Below, piece by piece: positions 9,526-23,229 of a stretch of 64,000 nucleotides of DNA (its first letter is position 1; each line of letters begins with the position of its first letter). This DNA comes from Rhizobiales bacterium YIM 77505 (GTDB taxonomy: Bacteria > Pseudomonadota > Alphaproteobacteria > Rhizobiales > Beijerinckiaceae), in contig JQNH01000001.1 in NCBI GenBank assembly GCA_000745135.1, positions 186,001 to 250,000 on the forward strand, written 5' to 3'. The notes beneath the pieces are model-generated. The model worked only from the letters and a program-made list of their open reading frames with translations. It searched no databases and was not told the origin of the DNA. Both the position numbers and the translations under genes were made by a program.

Positions 9526-10755
9526 ATGAAGGGGGACGGAATCATCGGCCGCCTTGGCCGCGCGGTCATGGTCGCCTTCTGTTTTTTGTCCGGAGCTGGC
9601 GCGAGCTTCAGCCAGACTCCTGAGCCGACTGTCACGCAGGGGGAGCACGACCCGTTTCGCAGCTTCGTGGACGGACTCTGGGCAGAGGCAAAGGCGCGCG
9701 GCATCTCCCGGTCCGTCTTCGACCAGGCCTTCAGCGGGCTTTCTCCTGATTCCAAGGTTCTTGCCCTCACGCGCAAGCAATCGGAGTTCTCTCAGCCCAT
9801 TTGGTCCTATGTTGCAGCGGCGGCCTCGCCCGCGCGCGTGGCGCGCGGCCAGGAGGCGGCCCGGCAATGGTCGGCGGCTCTCGACGCGATCGAGCGGAGC
9901 TACGGCGTGCCACGGACCATTCTCCTCGGCATCTGGGGAATGGAGACCAATTTTGGCGCGGCAAAAGGCAGCACCGACGTGATCCGCGCCCTCGCAACCC
10001 TGGCCGCAGCCCGCTACCGGGGCGAGTTTTTCCGGGGCGAGCTGCTCGTTGCCCTGGACCTCCTCCAGGCCGGCTTGAGCCGGGCTGACCTTACGGGCTC
10101 CTGGGCGGGGGCCATGGGCCACACCCAGTTCATGCCGTCGAGCTACGTCAAGTATCGCGCCGATGGAGACGGCGACGGGGTCAGCGACATTTGGTTGTCG
10201 GTCGCCGACGCGCTCGCCTCGACCGCGAACTATCTCAGGCAGAACGGTTGGCAGCCGGGCCTTCCTTGGGGCTTTGAAGTCGAACTGCCCGAAGGTTTCG
10301 ATTTTCGCCATCACCGCCACAGCTTCGCCCGCTGGGCGGAGCTTGGCGTGGGCCGGCGGAATGGCGAGCCCATGCCCCGCCAGGGGGAGGCCACGCTCTT
10401 CCTGCCCGCGGGCGCGCGGGGGCCGGCTTTCCTGGTGACGGGCAATTACGATGTCATCAAGAGCTACAATTCCTCTGACGCTTATGCGCTTGGAGTCGCT
10501 CACCTGGGAGACCTGGCTCTGGGCGGGCCGCCCATCCAGGCGCGGTGGCCCTCGGACGAGCCGATGCTTGCCAAGGATCACCGCGAAGAGCTGCAGAAGC
10601 GTCTCGGAGCGCTCGGCTTCTACTCCGGGGAGGCGGATGGACGGTTCGGGTCCAAGACCCGCGAAGCCGTCCGGCGCTTCCAGCTCGAGCGCGGCCTGAT
10701 CGCCGATGGCTATGCAAGCTGGGCCGTTTTGAAGGAGTTGCGCGCCGCCCGCTGA
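9526..10755 (+). CDS. Lytic murein transglycosylase (MltB-like, SLT_2 plus peptidoglycan-binding domain)
   Basis: Periplasmic enzyme that cleaves the glycan backbone of peptidoglycan, leaving 1,6-anhydromuramic acid. 409 residues: signal peptide (about 1-28, LGRAVMVAFCFLSGAGASFS), SLT_2 catalytic domain (about 40-325) with the catalytic glutamate in LGIWGMETNFG near residue 145 and the downstream GSWAGAMGHTQFMPSSY motif, and a C-terminal PG_binding_1 domain (about 345-405, LGALGFYSGEADGRFGSKTR). A clear ribosome site GGGGGGAG precedes the ATG. It is followed 50 bp later by a secreted SGNH hydrolase on the same strand. Confidence 0.94.
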   Translation: MKGDGIIGRLGRAVMVAFCFLSGAGASFSQTPEPTVTQGEHDPFRSFVDGLWAEAKARGISRSVFDQAFSGLSPDSKVLALTRKQSEFSQPIWSYVAAAASPARVARGQEAARQWSAALDAIERSYGVPRTILLGIWGMETNFGAAKGSTDVIRALATLAAARYRGEFFRGELLVALDLLQAGLSRADLTGSWAGAMGHTQFMPSSYVKYRADGDGDGVSDIWLSVADALASTANYLRQNGWQPGLPWGFEVELPEGFDFRHHRHSFARWAELGVGRRNGEPMPRQGEATLFLPAGARGPAFLVTGNYDVIKSYNSSDAYALGVAHLGDLALGGPPIQARWPSDEPMLAKDHREELQKRLGALGFYSGEADGRFGSKTREAVRRFQLERGLIADGYASWAVLKELRAAR

Positions 10756-10805
10756 CGCCGACGGCCGGAGCCGCTATATAGGCTTGGACGGCCGGAAGGA
10801 TCTCA

Positions 10806-12242
10806 GTGACGATGCAGTGGCGATCGGCGCTAGGGCTTGGCCTCGCAAGCCTTCTCCTGCTCATCACCGGCGGGCCGGTCTCGTTCGCGGAAACGGACGT
10901 GCGCTATCCCATGCTGGAGTCGTATCGGCAGGGCGGTTATGCCAGCCGACAGCGCCCATCCACCCGCTATGAGACCTCTCAGGCGCAACCCTACCGTTAT
11001 GGCCGGCCCGCCGAGACGCGGACCTACTACTATTACGATCCTCGGAGCGGAAGCCGCCAAGTCTACGACCCGCGCACGGCAGGTCGACCGGCTTACGACC
11101 CCCGACAGGCGGCGCCTGCGCAGCCGGCCTACCGCTCGATCTTTCCGTTCTTTTCCTCCCCGAGCGAGCCGCCGGCCTATGCCGAACCGCGGCGGGAGGT
11201 CACGCCGCGCCGGGAGGTGCGACGCAGCTATGAGGCGCCACAGCGGCGCGTACGGCGGGTCGTTCCCGCAGCGCCGAAGGTCGGCAAGCCCGAGGAGCCC
11301 GAGGTCGAGCCCTCGACCTATGTGGTGGTGTTCGGCGATTCCCTCGCCGAGCTTCTCGGCCAGGGCCTCGAAACGGCGCTGGAGGACAATGAGGATGTCG
11401 GCGTGGTCCGCAAGACCCGTGGCGACAGCGGCCTTGTGCGGACCGAGATCCACGATTGGCCGAAGACCATCCAGGAATTCCTTGCGTCCGGGCAGAAGAT
11501 CAATGTCGCGGTCGTGATGTTCGGTGCCAATGACCGCCAGGCGATCCGCGAAGGCGAGACGGCGCACGAGCCCCTATCGGACCGCTGGAAGGAACTCTAC
11601 CGGCAGCGGGTCGATGACGTGATCCGAATCTTCGCCGAGCGCCGGATCCCGCTCCTCTGGGTTGGCGCACCGCCGATGAAGAACGATCGCGTATCAGCCG
11701 ACCTCATGGCGATGAACGAGATCTATCGCGAGCGAGTGCAGCGTGCCGGCGCAGTGTATGTGGATATCTGGCAGGGCTTCGTCGACGACCAGAACCGATA
11801 TGCGGCGACAGGGCCCGATGTCGAAGGGCAGGTGGTGCGCTTGCGCACCGGCGACGGCGTCCACTTCACGCGGGCCGGGGCGCGCAAGGCCGCCCATTTC
11901 GCGGATGTGGAGCTGAAGCGGCTCATGGAGCAGCGCGGCCCGGCGATGGCGACCCCGACGCCCGGCCAAGCTCCCCCGAAGGATACGGATATCGAGCGCC
12001 TGATCAGCGCATCTCTGCCGGCTCTGCCGGAGCCGCAGGGTTTGCCGTCGCTGCCTCAGAAGCCGATTGCCGGTCCGGTGATTCCGCTGACCCGGCCCGA
12101 GACGTCGCCCGGTGGCGCCCTGATCTCTGGTCGGCCCCGTCTTGATGGGGATGCTTACCTTGTCGACCGCGCTCTTCGCGAGGGCATCGCGCCCCCGCCG
12201 CGTCCCGGCCGTGCGGACGACTTCAAGTGGCCCCGCTCCTGA
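10806..12242 (+). CDS. SGNH/GDSL hydrolase with DUF459 domain
   Basis: A 478-residue exported protein. It has a signal peptide (LGLGLASLLLLITGGPVSFA), a low-complexity region rich in Tyr, Arg and Pro (about 40-150), then an SGNH hydrolase domain (about 170-380) with block I VVVFGDSLAELLGQG, block III VMFGANDRQ and the catalytic pair in DGVHFTRAGARK, and a proline-rich tail. DUF459 proteins are thought to be periplasmic esterases; related OpgC/acetylation-type enzymes act on polysaccharides or peptidoglycan. The GTG at 10806 is preferred over ATG at 10812 because GGAAGGA ends five bases before it. It lies in a plausible operon with the lytic transglycosylase. Exact substrate unknown. Confidence 0.85.
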   Translation: MTMQWRSALGLGLASLLLLITGGPVSFAETDVRYPMLESYRQGGYASRQRPSTRYETSQAQPYRYGRPAETRTYYYYDPRSGSRQVYDPRTAGRPAYDPRQAAPAQPAYRSIFPFFSSPSEPPAYAEPRREVTPRREVRRSYEAPQRRVRRVVPAAPKVGKPEEPEVEPSTYVVVFGDSLAELLGQGLETALEDNEDVGVVRKTRGDSGLVRTEIHDWPKTIQEFLASGQKINVAVVMFGANDRQAIREGETAHEPLSDRWKELYRQRVDDVIRIFAERRIPLLWVGAPPMKNDRVSADLMAMNEIYRERVQRAGAVYVDIWQGFVDDQNRYAATGPDVEGQVVRLRTGDGVHFTRAGARKAAHFADVELKRLMEQRGPAMATPTPGQAPPKDTDIERLISASLPALPEPQGLPSLPQKPIAGPVIPLTRPETSPGGALISGRPRLDGDAYLVDRALREGIAPPPRPGRADDFKWPRS

Positions 12243-12252
12243 CGGGGGTCGT

Positions 12253-12282
12253 GGCCGGACTTGATCCGGTACTGATCCGGCC
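12253..12282. repeat. Inverted repeat between convergent genes
   Basis: GGCCGGA (12253-12259) pairs perfectly with TCCGGCC (12276-12282) across 16 bases, between the convergent ends of the SGNH hydrolase gene and gltD. No T-run follows on either strand, so it is only a weak candidate for a bidirectional terminator. Confidence 0.35.
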
Positions 12283-12359
12283 AATTCCGTCAGGAACCTC
12301 ATTCGCCTTCGGGGCCGCAGTTCACGTTCGGTCCGCCGGACAATAAGGCTTCCTGCAGG

Positions 12360-13778
<1,419 letters not shown>

Positions 13779-13789
13779 TTCACTCTTCC

Positions 13790-13884
13790 GTCATCCCGGA
13801 TGATGGGACGCATCGGTCCGGGAACGCATTCCAATCGATTTCAGACGATCCCGGATCCTCGCCTGCGGCGCCGTCCGGGACGAC
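13790..13884. repeat. Short interspersed palindromic repeat in the gltB-gltD spacer
   Basis: A roughly 95-bp unit bounded by imperfect terminal inverted repeats: GTCATCCCGGA at 13790-13800 and TCCGGGACGAC at 13874-13884 (10 of 11 positions complementary). Its inside holds GATCCCGGATCCTCG, the type of sequence seen in the GATCCCGG-rich intergenic repeats common in Hyphomicrobiales genomes. It fills most of the 123-bp gap between gltD and gltB and would fold into a long hairpin in the gltBD transcript. Only one copy was recognised in this window, so membership of a genome-wide family is inferred. Confidence 0.6.
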
Positions 13885-13901
13885 CTGTCCCCTCCGCCGC
13901 G

Positions 13902-18644
<4,743 letters not shown>

Positions 18645-19138
18645 GGCCCACCTCGCGCTCCTCGACCCCGGCCCCGGGAGTCAGGCGTTGCAGTCTCTTG
18701 CGGCTGACGTCGTCCAGGACAGTACCGGACGCCCGCCGCTTCGTTCTCTTGGAGGGATCGGCCGCTTGTCTCTTGCGCCCGCTCCCCGCGGGCGTCTCGC
18801 GGCTGAGGTTCAGCCGAGGTGCGCCCGCTCAGCCCGCGTCGTGCGGGCCGCCGCTTTCGAATCTCGTTTGTTCGTCACGGAACGAACCACCGTCGACCCT
18901 CGACTCAAAGGAGCGCCAACGCTCCATTTGGGACAGCAACACTGTCCTATCTCCGGCGACATTGTCAGATTTTTGGGGCCGGCACAAGCGGGAATCTGGC
19001 CGTGCATCGAATTTTTATTTCGCTGCCGCCCGCGCCCGCGCAAGCTTCGGTTCGCGCTGCCGTGATCCTTGTACAAAGCAATCCTCTTGCAGCTCGGTCA
19101 TGCCTTGACAGGAACCGCGCAGCCAAGACCCTGGGCGG
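18645..19138. other. 494-bp gene-free region upstream of gltB with six perfect hairpins
   Basis: No gene was found between gltB (minus) and the threonine aldolase gene (plus). Six perfect inverted repeats lie within 173 bp: 18776-18794 (7-bp stem), 18800-18816 (7 bp, CGGCTGA/TCAGCCG), 18832-18848 (6 bp), 18870-18887 (GTTCGT/ACGAAC), 18910-18925 (GGAGCG/CGCTCC) and 18931-18947 (GGACAG/CTGTCC). All have loops of 3-6 bases. The palindrome TTGTACAA is at 19068-19075. On the minus strand the hairpins would lie 130-300 nt before the gltB start, so they could form a structured leader; they match no riboswitch class I can name. Confidence 0.5.
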
Positions 19139-20212
19139 ATGAACTTCGCCAGCGACAACGTCATGGGCGCAAGCCCACAGGTCCTGCAGGCGCTCCTGCG
19201 CGCCAATGACGGGCCGCTGCCGGCCTATGGCAGCGATCCGATCACCAGGGCGGTGGAGCGCCGCCTCGCCGAGCTGTTCGAGCGGGAGCTCACTGTGGCG
19301 CTGGTGGCGACCGGCACGGCCGCGAACGCCTTGGCGCTGTCGTTGCTGACGCCGCCCTGGGGCATCTGCCTGTGCCACCGCGAAGCCCATGTGATGGAGG
19401 ACGAGTGCGGTGCGCCGGAGTTCTACACCCATGGGGCGAAGCTCGTCGGGCTCGACGGCGTGGGCGCGAAGGTGAAGGCGGACGATCTCGAGTCGTATCT
19501 TCGTGGCTTGACGAGCCATGTGCGCCAGATGCCGCCAAAGGCGCTCACCATCTCGCAGGCGAACGAATGCGGGCTCGTCTATTCGACGGAGCAGATCGCC
19601 GCCCTGTCCGATGTCTGTCATCGTCATGGATTGCGCCTGCACATGGACGGCGCGCGCTTCGCGAACGCTCTCGTGGCGCTCGGCTCATCGCCCGCCGAGA
19701 TGACCTGGAGGAGCGGCGTCGACATCCTCTCCTTTGGCGCCACGAAGAATGGCTGCCTCGCCGCGGAAGCGATCGTCGTCTTCGATCCGGAGCTCGCGCG
19801 GACCCTGGAGTATCGCCGCAAGCGCTCCGGCCACACCCTGTCGAAAGGGCGCCTGCTTGCCGCCCAGCTCGAAGGTTATCTCGCCAATGATCACTGGCTC
19901 GACAACGCCCGTCACGCGAACCGCATGGCGACGCGGCTTGCACAGGGGCTGAGGAGCCTGCCGGGCGTGCGGCTCGCATGGCCCACGGAGGCGAACGAGG
20001 TGTTCCCGATCCTGCCCCGGAGCATGGATGCGGCGCTGAAATCCGCCGGCGCCGTTTATCATCCCTGGTCCGGTGCAAGCCTCGCGCCTGGCGAGCAGGT
20101 CCGAGCGGATGAGATCCTCGTTCGGCTCGTCACATCGTTCGCGACCTGTGAGGAGGATGTAAGGCGCTTCCTCAGCATTGCCGAGGCCGCCGCGAGCAAA
20201 GCCGGCGCCTGA
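19139..20212 (+). CDS. ltaE: Low-specificity threonine aldolase family protein
   Basis: A PLP-dependent enzyme that splits L-threonine or L-allo-threonine into glycine and acetaldehyde. 357 residues of the fold-type I beta-eliminating lyase/threonine aldolase family. Visible are the N-terminal NFASDNVMGASP, the cofactor-binding ATGTAANALAL near 57-67, the aspartate in LHMDGARFANAL near 167, and the Schiff-base lysine K203 in LSFGATKNG. Length and order fit L-threonine aldolases. GGGCGG precedes the ATG closely. It is divergent from gltB across the hairpin-rich region. The exact beta-hydroxy amino acid preference cannot be read from sequence. Confidence 0.9.
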   Translation: MNFASDNVMGASPQVLQALLRANDGPLPAYGSDPITRAVERRLAELFERELTVALVATGTAANALALSLLTPPWGICLCHREAHVMEDECGAPEFYTHGAKLVGLDGVGAKVKADDLESYLRGLTSHVRQMPPKALTISQANECGLVYSTEQIAALSDVCHRHGLRLHMDGARFANALVALGSSPAEMTWRSGVDILSFGATKNGCLAAEAIVVFDPELARTLEYRRKRSGHTLSKGRLLAAQLEGYLANDHWLDNARHANRMATRLAQGLRSLPGVRLAWPTEANEVFPILPRSMDAALKSAGAVYHPWSGASLAPGEQVRADEILVRLVTSFATCEEDVRRFLSIAEAAASKAGA

Positions 20213-20313
20213 AGCGCCGGATGAGGCGGCACGGTCTGGGTCTGCCGCAGGCTCGCCTCAATTGGCCGCGATGGTCCAGCGCAACAATGCACAAAGGGAA
20301 TGCGGGGAAGGCT

Positions 20314-21222
20314 ATGGCTTCGTCCGAGCTGCGCGTGAGCGCGCGTCGTATTGCGCGCATCGTCGCCCTTGGCGCCGGGCTTGCGCTCGTCGGAACGACG
20401 GGGGCTGTTGCGCAATGGTTCGACCGAGGCGGGCCGCTGCCGGCCGATGCGGTCACCCGCATGCTGATGCGGCGCGGCTTTCTGGAAATCGATCCTCCAC
20501 GCTTCCGCGGCGATGTCTATGTCGTGACGGGCGTGAATGCCCGGGGCATCCGGGTGCGCCTCGTCATCGACGCCTATGACGGCATGGTCCTGACGCGGAC
20601 CCCTCTCGACGAGGCCCTCGTGCCGCCCCGCGACATAGGCAGGGAACGCATGGCCCGCCGCCTCCCGGGCGAACCGTATGGCGAGGAACTTCGCGAGGAC
20701 GACGCCTTCGATCTCGACGAGGAGCTTCCTCCTCCGCCGCAAGCGCGGGGCCGCATCGATCGTGGCGAGCTTGCGCCCCCTCCGCTCACGCAGGGCCATC
20801 GGGACGATCAATTCCCACGTCAGCGCGAGGCGAGGCGAGCGGAGCCGACGCCAGCCCCGAAGGGCTCGGGAGCAGCCCCGACCGCGCCAAAGCCTGCCGT
20901 CGAGGCGAAGAAGCCCGAGACTGAGCGAAAGGCACCGGCGACGGCCGCTCTTCCCAGCGCTCCAGCAAAGGCGGCCGAGCCGGGGGCGATGCCGCGGGCC
21001 GGCGCAGCAATGGAGCCATCGGAGGCCGCAACCCCAAAAGGCGAGGCAACCAAGCCGGAGGACAAGGCCGCCTCGCAAGCTCACAGGACAGCGGAACAGG
21101 CGCCGAATCGGCCGGTGCGGGTCATCGAGGGGGTGACGCCCATCCTTCCGCAGAGTGCCGAGCCGCCCAAGATCGTGGTCGAGGAGCCGCCGCCGGTCAC
21201 CCCGCCGACGAGCCTCGAATAG
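20314..21222 (+). CDS. Secreted protein of unknown function with PepSY-like N-terminal part
   Basis: A 302-residue exported protein. The start at 20314 (MASSELRVSA) is chosen because GGGGAAG lies just upstream and the N-terminus is then a good signal peptide (IARIVALGAGLALVGTTGAVA); the frame is open back to 20221. The folded part is short (about 30-95): it runs from a hydrophobic helix to DVYVVTGVNARGIRVRLVID, a strand pattern resembling PepSY domains. The remaining 200 residues are low complexity, rich in Pro, Ala, Lys and Glu, and probably disordered. No enzymatic motif is seen. It is not clearly in an operon with its neighbours. Confidence 0.65.
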   Translation: MASSELRVSARRIARIVALGAGLALVGTTGAVAQWFDRGGPLPADAVTRMLMRRGFLEIDPPRFRGDVYVVTGVNARGIRVRLVIDAYDGMVLTRTPLDEALVPPRDIGRERMARRLPGEPYGEELREDDAFDLDEELPPPPQARGRIDRGELAPPPLTQGHRDDQFPRQREARRAEPTPAPKGSGAAPTAPKPAVEAKKPETERKAPATAALPSAPAKAAEPGAMPRAGAAMEPSEAATPKGEATKPEDKAASQAHRTAEQAPNRPVRVIEGVTPILPQSAEPPKIVVEEPPPVTPPTSLE

Positions 21223-21252
21223 GGCGCCGCAAGACGCGCGCCCTGGTCACCC

Positions 21253-22689
21253 TTACGCCTGGGCGGCGTGCTCCGGCGTGACGAAGGCGATGCGCACCAT
21301 GTTGGTAGCGCCGGGAGTGCCGAAGGGGACTCCCGCGACGATGATCACCCGGTCGCCGACTTCGGCGAATCGCTCCCGAACGGCGAACTTGCAGGCGCGG
21401 AAGGCCATGTCATCCACGTCGCTCGCGTCCTTGGTGACGATCGCATGAACACCCCAGACGAGAGCGAGCCGGCGCGCCGTTTCCCGACGCGGGGTAAGAG
21501 CGAGCACCGTCGAGTTCGGCCGCTCGCGGGCAAGGCGCAGGGCCGTAGCGCCCGAAAAGGTCCAGGCCACCACGGCCTTGAGGCCGAGCGTGTCGGCGAT
21601 CTGATGCGAGGCCGCGGCGATGGCGTCCGAGCCGGTCGCTTCGGGCTCAGCCCGTTGTGCCGCGATGATGTTCCAATAATGAGGATCCCGCTCTACCTCC
21701 TCGGCAATGCGGTTCATCATCGCCACCGCTTCGATCGGATACTGGCCGGACGCGCTCTCGGCGGAGAGCATGATGGCGTCGGCGCCTTCGAAGACGGCCG
21801 TCGCCACGTCCGACACTTCGGCCCGGGTCGGCACCGGACTTGAAATCATCGATTCCAGCATCTGCGTCGCGACCACCACCGGCTTGCCGTAGCGGCGGCA
21901 GGCGCGGGTGATGCGTTTTTGCAGACCAGGCACCTTTTCGAGCGGCATCTCGACGCCGAGGTCTCCGCGCGCCACCATGAGCGCGTCGGATGCTTCGAGG
22001 ATCTCGTCGAGCCGAGTGATCGCCTGCGGCTTCTCGATCTTCGTCATGATGAGCGCGCGGCCACGCGCCATCTTGCGTCCCTCGGCGATATCCTCGGGCC
22101 GCTGCACGAAGGAGAGGCCGATCCAGTCCACGCCGGCGTTGATGGCCGCCTCGAGATCGGTGCGGTCCTTTTCGGTCATGGCGGCGACCGGGATCGTGGT
22201 GTCGGGCAGGTTGACGCCCTTGCGGTTCGAGATCTTGCCGCCTACGTCGACGCGCGTCACGGCGCGTCCCTTCTTCACCTCCTCGACGGTCAAGCGGAGC
22301 TTGCCGTCGTCCATGAGGACGGTGTGTCCTTCTTCGAGCGAGTTGAGGATTTCCGGGTGCGGCAGGAATACGCGCTTTGCATCGCCCGGCGACTCGTCGG
22401 AGTCGAGAACGAAGCGGCTGCCTTCCTTCAACACGGCGCCGTCTCCAGAGAAGGCGCCTAACCGCAGCTTCGGTCCCTGCAGATCGGCAAGGATGGCGAT
22501 GGGGCGCTTGTAGCGCGCCTCGACGTCGCGGATAGCCTCGACCCGTTCGCGCAGCTTGTCGCGGCTGAGATGGCTCATGTTGAGGCGGAAGGTATCGGCT
22601 CCTGCCTCGAAGAGCTTGGCGATCATCTCCGGCTTCTCGGAGGCCGGGCCCAGCGTGGCGATGATCTTCGTCCGCCGCGAACGCTTCAT
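21253..22689 (-). CDS. pyk: Pyruvate kinase
   Basis: Transfers phosphate from phosphoenolpyruvate to ADP in the last step of glycolysis. 478 residues, standard length. Visible are the N-terminal RRTKIIATLGPAS, the barrel motifs LNMSHLSRDK and ADLQGPKLR, the catalytic lysine and metal-site region IMTKIEKPQAI, then VARGDLGVEMP, VVATQMLESMI, ADAIMLSAESASGQYP and a C-terminal allosteric domain. ATG at 22689 (MKRSRRTKI) with GGAGGAGAAACGG upstream is chosen over an earlier in-frame ATG at 22779. The DUF1036 gene ends 38 bp upstream on the same strand. Confidence 0.97.
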   Translation of the reverse strand: MKRSRRTKIIATLGPASEKPEMIAKLFEAGADTFRLNMSHLSRDKLRERVEAIRDVEARYKRPIAILADLQGPKLRLGAFSGDGAVLKEGSRFVLDSDESPGDAKRVFLPHPEILNSLEEGHTVLMDDGKLRLTVEEVKKGRAVTRVDVGGKISNRKGVNLPDTTIPVAAMTEKDRTDLEAAINAGVDWIGLSFVQRPEDIAEGRKMARGRALIMTKIEKPQAITRLDEILEASDALMVARGDLGVEMPLEKVPGLQKRITRACRRYGKPVVVATQMLESMISSPVPTRAEVSDVATAVFEGADAIMLSAESASGQYPIEAVAMMNRIAEEVERDPHYWNIIAAQRAEPEATGSDAIAAASHQIADTLGLKAVVAWTFSGATALRLARERPNSTVLALTPRRETARRLALVWGVHAIVTKDASDVDDMAFRACKFAVRERFAEVGDRVIIVAGVPFGTPGATNMVRIAFVTPEHAAQA

Positions 22690-22727
22690 CCGTTTCTCCT
22701 CCTGTCGCGCGACAACCGGCTGGCGCC

Positions 22728-23198
22728 TCAACGGGAGGCGGCGCCCGGCCGGTTCGGGTCGGTGAGTTGGATCGTCCAATGCTTCTGCTCTCCGGTATCG
22801 ATCTCGAAGAAACCCTGCCGGTCAAAGCCCCGCGCCAGGCAGTCCTCGACGCCGCGGATCGTGAACTCGCGATCCTTGGTGCACATGAAGGCACGCCCGC
22901 TCCACTCCCCGCCGCGATCGTAGTCGACGCCGTAGATGTAGTAGTAGCGGGCTGCGAGGTCGCCCTTCAGAAGGGTCTCGCAGGCACGCGGGTTCAGGTT
23001 CCACCATCCTTCGGTCACCCAGCCTTGCGCGTCGCGATAGCCAAGAGCGATGCCGACGCGGCTCGTGGTGAGGTTGCACAGGCGAAGATCGGCGTGAGCT
23101 GCCGGCGCCGCAAGGACGATCGTCAGGACGACAAGCGCGCTCGACCAAGACAGTCTCCGAGAGCCGCTCCGCCGATTGGAGCGGGGGGCACGCCTCAC
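22728..23198 (-). CDS. DUF1036 domain protein, secreted
   Basis: A 156-residue exported protein with a signal peptide (SSALVVLTIVLAAPAAHA) and one DUF1036 domain (about residues 35-145) recognisable from LCNLTTSRVGIALGYRD, WNLNPRACETLL, YYYIYGVDYDRGGEW and FEIDTGEQKHW. The function of DUF1036 is unknown; the domain is common and conserved in Hyphomicrobiales, often near pyruvate kinase. The start is not certain: GTG at 23198 is the best in-frame option that avoids overlap with the glycerate kinase gene. Conserved cysteines suggest a disulfide in the periplasm. Confidence 0.85.
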   Translation of the reverse strand: MRRAPRSNRRSGSRRLSWSSALVVLTIVLAAPAAHADLRLCNLTTSRVGIALGYRDAQGWVTEGWWNLNPRACETLLKGDLAARYYYIYGVDYDRGGEWSGRAFMCTKDREFTIRGVEDCLARGFDRQGFFEIDTGEQKHWTIQLTDPNRPGAASR

Positions 23199-23229
23199 GG
23201 ACAGACGGCGCGCCTGCCGGCAGGCCCAG

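Noticed and set aside
12253-12282. Inverted repeat between the SGNH hydrolase gene and gltD as a true bidirectional intrinsic terminator
   Set aside because: The loop is long (16 bases) and neither side has a T-run; it is listed only as an inverted repeat.
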